A stretch of 64,000 nucleotides of DNA from Delphinapterus leucas. Taxonomy: Eukaryota; Chordata; Mammalia; Artiodactyla; Monodontidae. The stretch is from assembly GCF_002288925.2 (NCBI RefSeq), contig NW_022098043.1:9993489-10057488 (forward strand), given 5' to 3'. The position numbers and the translations under genes were made by a program. Below are positions 20,916 through 32,215 of this stretch, piece after piece (position 1 is the first letter of the stretch; each line of letters starts with the position of its first letter). The notes under the pieces were generated by a model. That model saw only the letters and a program-made list of their open reading frames with translations, was not told where the DNA came from and did not search any database.

Positions 20916-21130
20916 CGTGTGTCTGTGTGTGTCTGTGTGTGTGTGTCTGTGTCTGTGTGCGTGTGTGTGTCGAGGGGTGGGTGATATATTTGTTCTGTAT
21001 CTTGATTGTGGTGGCGTTTACACAACTGCAAACGCTTGTCAAAATTCCTCTAACTGGACGGTTCAAGTTGGTGGCTCTTTTTGTAGGTAAATTATACCTC
21101 CACTGAAGCTGATTTAAAAAATAAGGAAAA
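20636..21130 (+). mobile_element. L1 LINE 3' end (L1M-type)
   Basis: 'aaataaacccagagctggtg', 'aaaagggatgagctgttgat', 'ttctgtatcttgattgtggt', 'gtaaattatacctccactga' and a terminal A-rich tail near 21115-21140. The GT tract 20869-20970 is an expansion inside the L1 3' UTR. Confidence 0.92.
20869..20970. repeat. (GT)n(GC)n(GT)n microsatellite
   Basis: Alternating purine-pyrimidine without a break from 20869 to about 20921, including a central GC run at 20907-20917; the rest is GT with CT interruptions. A classic Z-DNA-prone composition. Confidence 0.97.
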
Positions 21131-21211
21131 TAAATAAATCCAGGGTATCTCAGAGTGGGATGACTCATGGGTCAAGACACACACAGACCCCCAGCCCCCT
21201 CAAAGGCACTT

Positions 21212-21850
21212 GACTGGTACAGAAAACACCTACGTTGGAATTCAGACAGGTTTACGTTCAAATCCCAGCTCTGTCCCCTTGCAAGCTGTGTGACTTTGGG
21301 CCAGCCACCTCACCTCTATGAACCTAAATGTTCTTGTGTGCATAATGGTGCTATGGACTGAATTGTGTTTCCCTGAATTCACACATTAAAGCCCTAAGCC
21401 CCAGTGTGACTATATTCAGAGACAGGGTTTTTAGCAGGTAATTAAGGAAGTAAGGTTAAAGGAGATCATAAGGGTGGGGTCCTAAACCAATAGGATTAGA
21501 AGAAGAAGAAAAAGAGATTTCTCTTTCTTTCTCCATCCACAAACATGTACCGAGGAAAGGACACGTGAGCACACGCCGAGAAGGTGGCTCTTTACAATCC
21601 AGGAAGAAAGTCCTCAGCAGAAATGGACCACATTGGCATCCTGATCTTCCAGCCTCCAGACTGTGGGAAAACAACTGTCTGTTGCTAAAGCCACCCAGTC
21701 TGTGGCATTTCATTATGGCAGCCCAAGCAGACTAAGGCAGATGGGGATACCTATTTTGTTGTATTATTGTGAGGATAACATGAGATGATATGTACATAAG
21801 TGCCTGGCTCTGGGCCACTTAGGTGCTTAATAAACTTTAATTATTTAACA
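21212..21850 (+). mobile_element. MIR SINE split by an LTR
   Basis: Left part 21212-21348: 'caaatcccagctctgtcccc', 'gctgtgtgactttgggccag'. Right part 21740-21850: 'gatggggatacctattttgt', 'gaggataacatgagatgata', 'agtgcctggctctgggccac', 'ttaggtgcttaataaact'. The MLT1 LTR sits exactly between the two. Confidence 0.92.
21349..21739 (+). mobile_element. MLT1-type MaLR solo LTR, 391 bp
   Basis: Begins TGCTATGGACTGAATTGTG and ends ...GACTAAGGCA, with an imperfect 5 bp target duplication (aatgg / gatgg). Has 'gatcataagggtggggtcct', 'agcctccagactgtgggaaa', 'ccacccagtctgtggcattt'. Confidence 0.94.
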
Positions 21851-21859
21851 CAGGTGTTA

Positions 21860-22390
21860 GGTAGATACCTGCAGCTCAGGTAACAAGAAACGTCAAGTTG
21901 GCTAAAGCAATATTGAAAATGTATTATCTCACATAAGAAGGCCTGAGCTAGGGGAATTCTAGGGCTGGTTAATTCAGTAGCCCAGGCCTTCACCAAGTTC
22001 CCAAGTCTTATCTATCTTTCTTCGCTGCCCTCCTCAGCCTGTCAGCCTAGTTCCCCTCATGACTGCAAGAGGGCTGCAGTGAATCCAGCCATCAACTGCA
22101 GACACAACTCTGCCTTGGGAAGAAGAGGGATCATTTCTTTCCATGTGCTTCTTTTTAAACTTTCTTTCCATAAACGTTTCCCAGAAGCCCCGTTGCAGAC
22201 ATGCTCTCATTGGCCAGAACTGTGTCAAGTGCCCATGACTCCACCAGTCACTGGCAGAGGGAATGGGAGAGCTGAGATTGGCTTAGCCTTAGGCCAATCG
22301 TGACTCAGTCCTTGGGGCTGGAGGTGGTGCTGCCTCCCATGACCACATGGAGGAAGGTGAATTCCTGCGCAATCTTAGGCTCTTGTTAGA
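21860..22390. mobile_element. Ancient interspersed repeat, family uncertain
   Basis: Phrases such as 'attggccagaactgtgtcaa', 'ccagtcactggcagaggga' and 'ttaggccaatcgtgactcag' recur in mammalian genomes in this order. Possibly an LTR-type repeat in reverse orientation. Confidence 0.45.
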
Positions 22391-22449
22391 AAGGAAGAAT
22401 AAGCAAGGATGGCCGTCAGGTACATGACCAAGAGAGTTCGTGACAAGGA

Positions 22450-22655
22450 ATCACAGTAATGGCTTGAGTTTACTGAGTGCTTATGATGTACGTTGCGCAT
22501 CATTTAACCCTGGCAGGAACTATGAATTCCCATTTTGCAGCAGAGGAAACCAAGGCTCAGAGAGGGAAGGTCACTGGAACAGGGCTAGTGAGTGGCAGAG
22601 CCGGAACAAGAACTCTCCACTTCTGAGGACTGGGCTCTGAAGCACTGTGCCCAGC
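22450..22655 (-). mobile_element. MIR SINE
   Basis: 'tgagtttactgagtgcttat', 'catttaaccctggcaggaac', 'cattttgcagcagaggaaac', 'gtgagtggcagagccggaac'. Confidence 0.88.
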
Positions 22656-22989
22656 ATGGCTATTTCCTTATCCATTATTATTTTTACCCTTGCTGGGAAT
22701 TCACGGACCATCAGGCGCTTCCTGGTCCAGAGCAGAGAGGAAAGTGATTTCCCCTCCACTTAACTGTAAAAGCCTCAGTTCCTTCACCCTGTCCCACAGA
22801 CCCCTGACTCGAGGGAGTCTGGACAGCCCTACCGATGAGTCTTTGGTAGAGAGAATTGTTTCTAAATAAAGCGATGGGTGTTCCTTTTTCGGACTGGTCT
22901 TTGTACCAGGGACAGATTCTCCCTGAGCCTGGGGAGGTTCTGGAACAGAAGGGGTCTTGAGGGCCTAGAACCCAGTGACTCCTCCTCAT
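22656..22989. other. Unique stretch, nothing recognised
   Basis: No supported feature. Confidence 0.3.
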
Positions 22990-23246
22990 GCTACATGAGG
23001 ACAGAAATCTCTCCAGAGCCTTTCAAGTCCACTCTATGCACCCAGCCTCACCTCTCCAGGGTCTTCCTCCCCATTGGCCTGCATCTCTGTCCTTCCCTGG
23101 CTTTGGTTCATGTTCTGCCTCTTACCCAGAATGCCCTCCTCCCTGATTCCCTGCATCCACCCGAGCCTGGCACCCTTAAGTCAACCTCCTCCAGGAAGCC
23201 CTTCCTGATGGTGCTACCTACTCCGTCCTCTCCCCTCTCTAAACGC
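22990..23246 (+). mobile_element. L2 LINE fragment
   Basis: 'cttacccagaatgccctcct', 'taagtcaacctcctccagga' and 'agcccttcctgatggtgcta' follow the L2 3' order. Confidence 0.7.
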
Positions 23247-23344
23247 AAGGACACTCACAGACAATGCCAATGGGGTCCAAGTCTGCAGCCTGTCAGAATC
23301 ATCATGGGTGGGTGGTGCCAGTAAATAAGATTTCCCTAGGTTAC

Positions 23345-23600
23345 ATCAGAGCTAGGATAGCCGTGTGGTTAAAATCATGGGCCCTGGAGTCAGGCAGCCT
23401 GGGTTCAAATCCCGGTCCCGGCAATTGCTGCTGTGGAACTGTAAGCAAGTTACTAATCTCTCTGTGCCTCGCTTTCCACACCTGTAAAATGGGAATAATA
23501 ACAGTACCTACCTCAATAGGACTGTTATAATGATTACATGAGGTTCAAAAAAAAGTAAAGCACATAGAATAAAACCAAGTAAAAGCCATTTGATACATAT
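23345..23600 (+). mobile_element. MIR SINE, essentially full length
   Basis: 'ccgtgtggttaaaatcatgg' (A-box side), 'gggttcaaatcccggtcccg' (B-box), 'gtaagcaagttactaatctc', 'acctgtaaaatgggaataat' and a 3' tail. Confidence 0.95.
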
Positions 23601-24002
23601 GAGGTTTCTCTACCTACGGAATCAGACTCTTTAGAAGTGAGACTCTGGATTCTGTATTTTTATGTATCACCCCAAGTGGGTCTTTTGTAGCCAGCCAGCA
23701 AGGATTCAGGAGCCATGGATCTGTCTTATTCTAGAATCCCTACTCACAAATGGCCGTTGGCTCCCTTTTGCCAATAACGTAAGACCTCATTGCTCATCTA
23801 GATGCCTGGTCCCCAATATCCTTTTCTCACCTCACCTCCCTGCCTTGTCCGCCTGCCATTGCATGCTTTAAACCTGTGTAGGATTCCCCAAATGCAGCAT
23901 CTAGGTCCAGCATAACCATTACCACTCACCAGGTGCCTACTGGATGCTGGGGGTTGTGACAGAACCTGGGTTTCAACACAAAGCCTGTTCCCTTAACCAC
24001 TC
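23601..24002. other. Mostly unique, with a possible MIR crumb
   Basis: 23905-24002 looks like a minus-strand MIR with its core deleted ('ccaggtgcctactggatgct' then 'aacctgggtttcaacacaaa'). Confidence 0.35.
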
Positions 24003-25164
24003 CCTCGATGTCTTATTGGCACGGCTGCTTGATCGAACCCTTCCTGATTCCATCTCCTGCAGAGTAACATACCCCCTAACCCACACTCGTAAAGACCCTG
24101 CCCCGTTCCTGGCTTAGAGCCCACACATTTTCAGATTCGCCTGCCCCCCCCCCACCAGACTGGCAGCTTATCTCCAGCACCAAGCACCCACATGTGGATC
24201 TCAAACTCTCCAGTACCAGGAACCCCATTTCCAATCCTTTCCCCATCCCCAGGACTCTGTGATTTGAAAGCTCACTCTCCCTACCCGACAAGCAGTTGGC
24301 AATAAGCTCATCTTCCAGTTTTATTAATCAGGCATAACTAACTGGGAAAACTCCTTACCCTGCACTGGGGGGAAGCCGGGGCTCCAGCCGCAAGCAAAGG
24401 TGCTCGCTAACTTGGCCACCTGTGCCATGGTCCTCAGGCTGGGGGAAGCAGCAGAGGAAGTGTATGATTTCCCTGAGGTCTCATGACAAAATGGAATTAG
24501 CTCTTGAACCCCTGGGGTGCCTTTGTAAATCGGAATGAGCAGGAGATCCCTGCATAATGGCTGGCATCTCGATCAGCATTACAAAGGGAGAAACAGGATC
24601 AGAGGAAAAGAAGAAGGAAGAAATGTTGCTTGGGCTGCCTTTAGCTGCTACAGGGCAAAAACTAGAATTCCCCAAGCAAGGCGATTTGACTGCACGGTTC
24701 TCTGCTCTTTCCCACCCCCAGGACCTAACAGCGGACCAGGCTCACTTAACGTGTGTCTGAGAACATGCCTTGATGTGAGTTCTGCCCATGGGGACCTAAG
24801 CCCGGGCGTGGGGTGGCTCTGCTTGGGCCATCAGGGCCCTACATGGGTCCTGAGACCCCAGCTGCGTGAGGATGGGGAGAATCGCTGAGTAAACAGCAAT
24901 TCCCCCACAGCATCCTTGCTCATTAAATATGAACACTGTCCATTTGCTCCTACATGAATGCACAGCCCGGGTGAGCACCCCGGTACCCTCGCCTGCAAAC
25001 CCAGAGAAAAGCTCGGGAGCCCTTGCTTGCTTCCCTGCTCTCTCATTGCCATTTTTATAACATCTCCCAGGCTCCTAGGCCCCTCAGAGCCGTCCCCCAG
25101 CACCAGTCCCTGCCCCCCGCCCAAGCTCCCGCCCCAGAGCCTCAAGCTTCTTGCAGATGACCTC
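24003..25164. other. Unique stretch, nothing recognised
   Basis: No repeat family or exon could be supported across about 1.1 kb. 24880-24960 is moderately AT-rich with a TTAAATATGAAC run. Confidence 0.35.
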
Positions 25165-25340
25165 TACGCAAGGCACAGAGGAAGGGTCCAAATCCCAACT
25201 TTGTCACTTACCAGCTGGGTGACCTTGGGCCTGTGACAGGTTTCTTCAGCTATAAATGGGCGAACTTTTACTACTGTGGATCTGATGTGAGCACACCTGT
25301 ACTGTAGAGCGCCTGGCACATGGTAGGTTAATTCTCATAT
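25165..25340 (+). mobile_element. MIR SINE
   Basis: 'ggtccaaatcccaactttgt', 'accagctgggtgaccttggg', 'agagcgcctggcacatggta'. Confidence 0.9.
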
Positions 25341-26559
25341 AAGGCAATGCCTCTCCTCTGCCCCTCCGAAACATGAAAGAGTAGTTAGAGAAAAGACTGA
25401 GTTAAAGAAAGAAGGAGGGGATGGGGAGATAGAGTGACACAGTCTCCAGCTGTGGCAACACTGTGGGGATCCAGCGGTCCAGCTCTGGGTCAGTCCCTCT
25501 GTCCTCAGTGCCCCTCGTCAAGTGGTGATGACTGCGGATGCAGGGAGGGGGTTCTGTGCCACTAGGAAACCTGGACATGGAGCCGAGTGATGCTTTGATA
25601 TCACAGCGATTCTTATTTATGCAACAATGTGTGCGTTCAGCGTGCCACTAAGTCCTTAACCTGCCCGGTACCAGCCATAACGGCCTCCACATATCACCCT
25701 GAATTCCCTTCCTGGGTAGTTTAAAAGAATGAGAGGTGACTTAATGGCAGTGTTTAAGGGTTATTATATATAAGTTAACGGCCAGATGCTCTTCCGGGGC
25801 AGGTAGAGCGGCGCGGAGGGGGCTCTGGCAGCAACGGAGGCCCTGGATGGAGTTCAGAGGGTTTACTGCATCTTCACCCCACCCCACCCCAAAGGCAGCA
25901 GGGTGGACCACTGAACTCTCAAGGTCTCCTCCAGCCCCCAGGAGACATTTTGGACCATGATGCTAAGCTTGTTGGTCTCTTCCAACCAGCAATGAATGCA
26001 ATGTTTAAAAGGAGAGCAGATATCCCTACAATAGACGAGATGAATGTGTTTGGCTGAACTGGAACAGAGAGGAGAATGAGGTTCCTATGGGAGGAGACCT
26101 GGCTCTGGATCCACAGTCAGACAAAATAATTTAGAATGGCACCTGGGGCCCTACGGAGAGTCATTGCCCTGGCCACCCAGCCCCTCTTGCTATGGGGAAC
26201 AGCGAGAGAGCGTTCTCTGGGGGACCCCTCCTCTCCTCTATATCAGCAGGGATGGGGGCAAAGGTGAGGCCCAGTGTATGTTCACCACCATCGGATCAAG
26301 AGGGTGAAGGTACTAACTGAGGTTCCAGCAACAGATGGAAAGGAAGGTGTCCTTTTCTCCTAAGAAAAGAATCAGAGAAGGCACACCATAAACCCACGCT
26401 GGCTTTGCCAAGTCCACGCTCTGTGGGAAAGGAGGGGATTCGGCAATACAGATGGTTGGAGGGCACTGAACCCTGACACGGGGATTGATTTCGCTAGAAC
26501 GACCCCCATCTGAGACCCTTTCCAACCAGCACGAGGGTGCACGGAGAGGAACGTAGGCG
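25341..26559. other. Unique stretch, nothing certain
   Basis: About 1.2 kb without a recognised repeat or exon; a faint MIR trace may lie at 25610-25680. Confidence 0.35.
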
Positions 26560-26725
26560 CCCTGGGTCCTAAGCCCAGCTCCTCCACCCAGTCCCTAATT
26601 CAACTGTGGGAAAACTGTTTCAACTTTTGGAGCCTCAGTGTCCTCCCTGGTACAATGGGGTCAATAATAAGCACTTGGCAGGTTCAAAGCAAGAATTAGA
26701 TGAGATAAAGTGCTGGGCACTGAAG
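26560..26725 (+). mobile_element. MIR SINE
   Basis: 'cctgggtcctaagcccagct', 'ttggagcctcagtgtcctcc', 'gataaagtgctgggcactga'. Confidence 0.8.
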
Positions 26726-26819
26726 TTCTTTCCTTCTGTTGTCTTGCTGAGCCACCTGGAGCCAATAGGGGCTCTTGGACCATTCCTCACCATCTTGCGA
26801 TGTCTTTGGTCATCCTTTA

Positions 26820-27470
26820 CTCTGGCTTAAGACCCATCCCTCCAGGGTCCTCAGCGGTCTGTGCCAGGCTGTGCTCTCCCTTTCTGCAAGCCCAGCCTCA
26901 GCCCCAGGCTGCCTATGATTGACCCTGTGGCCACTGATGTGGAACTTGGACTACCTTTGCTCGCTCATGTAGCCGTTCGTTCCCTCTGCAAGCACTTACA
27001 ATCTCACGGCCACGCTCCAGCAAACACTCATGTGGTCTGCTTGTTTCGGGTCAGGGGGTTCTATTTCCCCAACAGACGCTCCACGCCACCTCCCACTTCC
27101 AACCACTCCCATTCCTTCCAGATACCCCCCAGATGGAAGGAGACACCATCCATGAAGGTTGTCTCTGCTTCCTGCCCCTGCCCTTGAACATACTGGGCCC
27201 TCCCCTGAGCAATGCCCTCCCCCCGGCTCCTGCCACCTGCAGAAATTCTCTTCCACTTTCAAGACTCAGATATGTGCCAGCGCATCCATGAGTGCCTCCC
27301 TTCCCCATTTTGGCTTTGGAGGACAGCAGGGCCTGGCGCAGGTATTCCAGGCACCCCTCTAGACTGTGAGTACCTGAGAGCAAAGACCTGGACACACTCG
27401 CCTCTGCAGCCCCTTCCCCTAATGCCCTGCATGTCCCAGAGGCTTGATAAATGAGCCATTATTCATAAAG
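26820..27470 (+). mobile_element. L2 LINE 3' end, diverged
   Basis: Best in 27180-27470: 'tgagcaatgccctcccccc', 'ctctagactgtgagtacctg', 'gagagcaaagacctggac', 'ccagaggcttgataaatga'. The 26820-27180 part is weaker. Confidence 0.6.
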
Positions 27471-27477
27471 AAAATTA

Positions 27478-27675
27478 CAACAGCTACAGCACACTGAGTC
27501 TGTGATATGGGCCAGAGGTTTTATAGACATCATCTCATTTTATCCTCAGAGCTACCCTGTCAGCTCGCTATTATTAGCTTTATTTATAGAAGCAAGACTG
27601 AAACCCAGGTAGAGTGACTGGCCCAAGGTCACCCTGCTGCTGTGTAAAGTGCCCAGACTTCAGCCCAGGTCAAAG
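27478..27675 (-). mobile_element. MIR SINE
   Basis: 'tctcattttatcctcagagc', 'gactggcccaaggtcaccct', 'gactgaaacccaggtagag'. Confidence 0.88.
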
Positions 27676-27893
27676 TGACCCCAAAGTCTGCCACACCCTT
27701 CCCCCTGGACCACACTATCTCAGAAGACAAATTAGAGGATCATGGCGAAGACAAACACTCAGTCTTCTAGATCAGACCTGATTGTAGATATTCAAATTCA
27801 GGGATTTGAGGAGGCTTTAGGACATAGTGAGAAAAAATATACAAGTAAAGCTTTAAAAAAAAAAGATAAAGTGAAAAAAAATATGTGGGACTC

Positions 27894-28302
27894 TGTTATG
27901 GGCTGAATTGTGTCCGCTTAAAATTTATATGTCGAAGCCCTCACCCCCAGTGTATCAAAATGTGACTGTATTTTGGAGACAGGACCTTTAAAGAGGTGAT
28001 TAAGTTAAAATAGAGCCTTTAGGGTGAGTTCTAATCCAATCTGACTGGTGTCCTTATGATAAGAGGAAATTTGGACACACAAGAGACGCCAGGGATGTGC
28101 GTGCACAGAGGAAAGACCATTTGAGGACACAGGGAGAAGGCAGCCATCTACAAGCCAAGGAGGGAGACCTCAGAAGAAACCAAACATACCAAGACTTTGA
28201 TCTTGGACTTCTGGCCTCCAGAACTGTGAGCAAATAATTTTCTGTTGTTGAAGCCACCCAGTCTATAGTATTTTGTTATGGCAGCTCTAGCAAACTAATA
28301 TA
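27894..28302 (+). mobile_element. MLT1-type MaLR solo LTR, about 409 bp
   Basis: Starts TGTTATGGGCTGAATTGTG and ends ...AAACTAATATA. Has 'caggacctttaaagaggtga', 'gactggtgtccttatgataa', 'gaccatttgaggacacaggg', 'ggcctccagaactgtgagca' and the poly-A context before 'ccacccagtctatag'. Inserted next to or within L1 sequence. Confidence 0.95.
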
Positions 28303-28650
28303 GTTTCCTATTATAAATTTTATCCTTAATATATAAAAATTTCCTAGAATTCAGTAAGAAAAAGGCCAACAAGCTAATATTTAAAATAGGCAAAGCAAAT
28401 GATAGATATTCACCAAAAAAGGAAATACAAATGGCTCATAAACACATGAAAACATGCTCAACCTCATTCATGATAAAACTGCCCTGAGATATTATCTTTC
28501 ACTTATCAGATGGACCAAATTTCCAAAGGTTTGCTAATGCTTGGCAAGACTGTTTGGCAAGGCTGTGGGGGAATAGGGAGGGACTCTCCAACAAGGCTGG
28601 TGGGAGTGTAAACTAGACAACCCTATAGATGGTGATCTGGCATATTCAAC
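28303..28650 (+). mobile_element. L1 LINE fragment, late ORF2 region
   Basis: 'aaaaaggccaacaagctaat', 'aatggctcataaacacatga', 'catgctcaacctcattcatg', 'ggctggtgggagtgtaaact' are typical of the L1 ORF2 end / 3' UTR. Stops and gaps abound; no intact protein. Confidence 0.88.
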
Positions 28651-28651
28651 T

Positions 28652-28730
28652 GAAAGAAAGAAGAAAGGAAAATGAAGAAAAGAAAGAAAGAGGGAGGAAG
28701 AAAGGGAGCGAGGGAAGACAGAAAAGGAAA
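28652..28730. repeat. (GAAA/GGAA)n purine tract
   Basis: Nearly pure purines; it may be an expanded tail of the preceding L1. Confidence 0.92.
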
Positions 28731-28732
28731 TA

Positions 28733-28902
28733 TGTGTGCTCAGGAGTCAGTCAAACCTGCATTCAAATCTCAGCTCTGCCACTTTCTAGCTGTTTAACCT
28801 TGGGCAGTTACTCACCCTCTCTGTGCCTCGGTCTCCTCACCTATCAAGGGAATAGTAATGGTACATCCCACATAGAGTGCTATAGAGATGGAGCTAACAT
28901 CA
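28733..28902 (+). mobile_element. MIR SINE, interrupted by CHR
   Basis: 'gcattcaaatctcagctctg', 'ttctagctgtttaaccttgg', 'ctctgtgcctcggtctcctc'. The MIR 3' end appears to resume after the CHR at 29130 onward. Confidence 0.92.
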
Positions 28903-28911
28903 TTCTACTAT

Positions 28912-29129
28912 TTATTATTATTATTATTTTTTTTTTCGGTCCGCGGGCCTCTCACTGTTGTGGCCTCTCCCGTTGCGGAGCACAGGCTCCGGATGCGCAG
29001 GCTCAGCGGCCACGGCTCACGGGCCTAGCCGCTCCGCGGCATGTGGGATCTTCCCAGACCGGGGCACGAACCTGCGTCCCCTGCATCGGCAGGCGGACTC
29101 TCAACCACTGTGCCACCAGGGAAGCCTCC
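28912..29129 (-). mobile_element. CHR SINE, young copy
   Basis: Reverse orientation: ATT/T tail, 'cgcgggcctctcactgttgt', '...tcgcggcatgtgggatc' type core with B-box complement gggcacgaacctg, ending 'ccaccagggaagcc'. Flanked by a 9 bp target duplication ttctactat (28903-28911, 29130-29138). Confidence 0.95.
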
Positions 29130-29138
29130 TTCTACTAT

Positions 29139-29887
29139 CGTTATTGCCATCGTCGTCCTTCAATGTGTCAGCCACAGGGTGGTCTCATACTTATAGATTC
29201 TGTCCTTTTCATGCTCTCCGCTTCTTTTCAGTAAAGTGATTCACTGAATCAGCAACTAAACTGGATTGATATAAACAATGGCTATCACTGCATTTCCCTT
29301 TTCACAGACTAAACACATTTTCAGGAATTGGAAAATATGTCTTGTTGGATCCTGAGCCTGACGTTGGGTGTGGGAAGTCTGATCTCCATACTTAACCCGG
29401 GGAGCGCCCCAAGCTGTCATCAGGTCATACAGGCAAAGAAGACCTAGGCGGACACTTCCATCACCTCTGTCCCTTCCCCTCTCCCACCCCAAAGTAGAGG
29501 GGGATGCATTTCTCTACCCATCAAAGCTGGCTGCACCAATGGTGTTTTGGAGAGAAGCTGGCAAAGTGCAGGTCTTCAGAATAAAGCTGAGTGGATGGAA
29601 AATATAGGCTTGTCTCAGGAGACTTGCCTCCTGCTGGGGAAACCTAGGCCAATGTGCGTGAAAAGAACGAGGCTTGTCCAGAGCCTTAGAAAGCTGCCCC
29701 AGCCCTGAGTAAATGTGCCAGGTCCATATCAAAGAATCTCCTCCCCAGGGCCAAGGACACGAAGGTTTAGTTACAGATCCACCTAGCCTCCCATCCTGCA
29801 CCCAGCTCTTCCCTCTGCCCTCTCACCCGCACTCATTCCTTCTGCCGCCTCATCCTGGACCTCCTCCTGTGACATCAACACCAAAAA
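29139..29887. other. Unique stretch, nothing recognised
   Basis: No exon or repeat could be supported. Confidence 0.35.
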
Positions 29888-30085
29888 CAGGATAATAATT
29901 ACTATTTGCTGAGTACTTACCACCTGCCTGGCACTGAACTTTTTTTGTTTTTGGCAACAACCCTACAAGGTAAGTGTGATGATCCTCCGTTCAGAGTTGA
30001 GGGAACAGCTTCGGAAAACTGCAGCAGTCTTGTCCAAGGTCAGCAGCTAGCAACCAGCAGAACCGAGCATGGCCTCAGGACTTCT
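29888..30085 (-). mobile_element. MIR SINE
   Basis: 'tatttgctgagtacttacca', 'ggcaacaaccctacaaggta', 'cttgtccaaggtcagcagct'. Confidence 0.88.
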
Positions 30086-30420
30086 GACCCCAGAACATGG
30101 GGCCAGCCTCTGCCACAGTGCCCCAAACCCCCATGGAGACCTCTTCAGTTTAGAAGAGTCACCCCAGGGTGATCAGGAATCTAAGTTAACCTCCCCAAAT
30201 CCACATCCTGCCAACCAACTTTAATTCACCCTCCACTTACTGCCCTGACAGGCCCCTTCTACAGTGTGACACCATCGTGGGTCTCCCCAGGTCCCTGACA
30301 TTTCCTGTCTTGGTCTCTGTCATCCTTCCCTGAAAGCAACCCCTCCTATGCATCTGGGCAGTAGGGCAAATACTGGTAAGTTTCATATCCTTAGCTTGCT
30401 AAAGCTTCTATAGTAAGGAG

Positions 30421-30658
30421 AATGGAATGAACATTTATTGAGTACCTACTATATGCCAGGACCTATGCCATGTCCCTAATATATATTAATAAACCCTATA
30501 AGGTGGGTCTTTTGCAGCTGAGAGAACTGAGGTTCAGAGAGGTTAAGGGATATGCCCAAGGTCACAGAGCACTCAGGAGACGCTGGGATTCAAACCCAGG
30601 CCTGCTTCATCTGCTTGATTCCAAAGTCTCTGTGCCTTTGGCCCCACCACTCTGCCTC
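30421..30658 (-). mobile_element. MIR SINE, nearly full length
   Basis: 'catttattgagtacctacta', 'aataaaccctataaggtggg', 'gaggttcagagaggttaagg', 'tgggattcaaacccaggcct', 'gtgcctttggccccacca'. Confidence 0.95.
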
Positions 30659-31062
30659 CGGCAGTAAACGCTTAATAACTATTTGGCCCCTGAACACAAG
30701 GACAAAGCCTCTTTCTACCCCATTAGACTGTTGTAGTGTGACTTGGGAGCACATCTGTCTGGCATCTGCTTTCCATTCGAACAAATGTTTTGTTTTTCTT
30801 TTTTTTTAACTTTGTTTCCTAGCTTTTCTATTCTTTAAAAAGCCTGGCAGGTCTCCCAGCCAGGGAATTTCTGAGGGTACAGATTTGTTTGTTCTCCTGT
30901 CACTGGCGGGGCATTTGGAAGAAGCTCTCGAATTCTGAGCAGCTGCCTCTACCCAATAAGCCCTACGAACGTGGGCTGGGACGAAGGTAAATAACGCTTT
31001 GGGTGCCCTGGGTACACTTCTGGGAATCGAGCAGGTGTCTGCAGGCCCCAAGGAGAGAACAC
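30659..31062. other. Unique stretch, nothing recognised
   Basis: A T-rich run at 30793-30812; otherwise nothing supported. Confidence 0.3.
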
Positions 31063-31230
31063 AGTGCTGGAGTCACAAGGGCCCGGGCTGGCATCCCAGC
31101 TCGGACATTCACTCATGGTGCCATCTCCCATAATCCACCTCAGTTTCCTTATCTGTAAACTGGGGATGATAGCAGTGCTTAGAGGAGGGCCTGCTGTAGA
31201 CAGCAGGTGTTCCATAAATGGTGGGGTTGG
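31063..31230 (+). mobile_element. MIR SINE
   Basis: 'cacctcagtttccttatctg', 'taaactggggatgatagcag', 'caggtgttccataaatggtg'. Confidence 0.85.
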
Positions 31231-31727
31231 GAGGACGTCACAGGGACTCTGGGTGGAGAAGAGGAGGGCAGCAAGGTTGAGAGTGGGGAGGACAGAGTCC
31301 TTTCCGAGCTTGCTGAGCTCAGCACCAGGCCCGTGAGACACCCCCGCCAGTCCCTGGTAGACCCAGAGGCCCAAGGTTTTGCAGCCGGTCTCCTGTACTC
31401 ACGATTGCTTCCTGGCGTCCACATGGGTGCAGGGGATGCGTGAGGCCATAGCCGCCGCCCACCTGGCCCAGTGCAGGCAGCCCATAGAAATGGCCACCTC
31501 CACCCCACAGACCTCACCCACCACGCCCTCTGTGATCCCAACCCTCTGAGCCTGCATTTGCCTAGCACTTTACAGTTTAGGAAAATTGCCCATAGACCCT
31601 TTCTGCTGGTTTTGCAATGATTCTGCGAGAGCGTCTGTGCAGGACCTGTGATCCAGATAGAGCGGGAAAGCAACTTGTTTTTTCCCCTGTAAGTGGGTGA
31701 TAATCACCAGGACGGGAGCAGCTGTCA
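31231..31727. other. Unique stretch, nothing recognised
   Basis: Overlapping short frames on both strands; no supported feature. Confidence 0.35.
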
Positions 31728-31935
31728 GCTCGCTGAACAGCCTCACTCTGAGTGCCAGGCGCTTCCCACGTGTTTCCTCATTCAAACTTCCCCAGGCCCT
31801 GAGAGTAGATACTATATGATTCCCATTTTGCCAATAGAGAAATTATGACTTAGAGAGGGACATTTAGGCAAGGTCACCCAGCCAGAAAGGGGCAGAGGCA
31901 GATGTGTGCCTTAAGTCAAACACCTGTGCTTCTCC
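31728..31935 (-). mobile_element. MIR SINE
   Basis: 'gagtgccaggcgcttcccac', 'attcccattttgccaataga', 'caaggtcacccagccagaaa'. Confidence 0.88.
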
Positions 31936-32019
31936 CCAGGAAGCTGCATCCAGGAGAGAAAGCCGGGTCTCCTGGGAATTAAGACGGCACTCACCTCTTC
32001 TCTCTCTCATTGTGGGAGA

Positions 32020-32215
32020 TTTAATAAATATAATAGCTACCATTTGTTGAACACCCACTATGTGCTGAGTACTATGCTGACCGTTTGAAATACTTTGTCG
32101 TTTATTCCCTCAATCTATCCTGTAAAGTAGGTTGAGCCCATTTAACAGCTCAGTCTACTGAGGCTCAGAAAGACTACAAAGCTGATTAAGCCTCAAAGCT
32201 AGGTTCCAACTCCAG
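32020..32215 (-). mobile_element. MIR SINE
   Basis: 'accatttgttgaacacccac', 'tatgtgctgagtactatgct', 'actgaggctcagaaagacta'. Confidence 0.9.

Noticed and set aside
23345..23600. Conserved unknown element
   Set aside because: It is a near full-length MIR SINE.
28629..29234. 201-codon plus-strand open frame
   Set aside because: Runs through a purine tract, a MIR and a reversed CHR SINE; its peptide is the usual translation of the CHR body, also seen at 8.7, 54.9, 57.6 and 61.3 kb.
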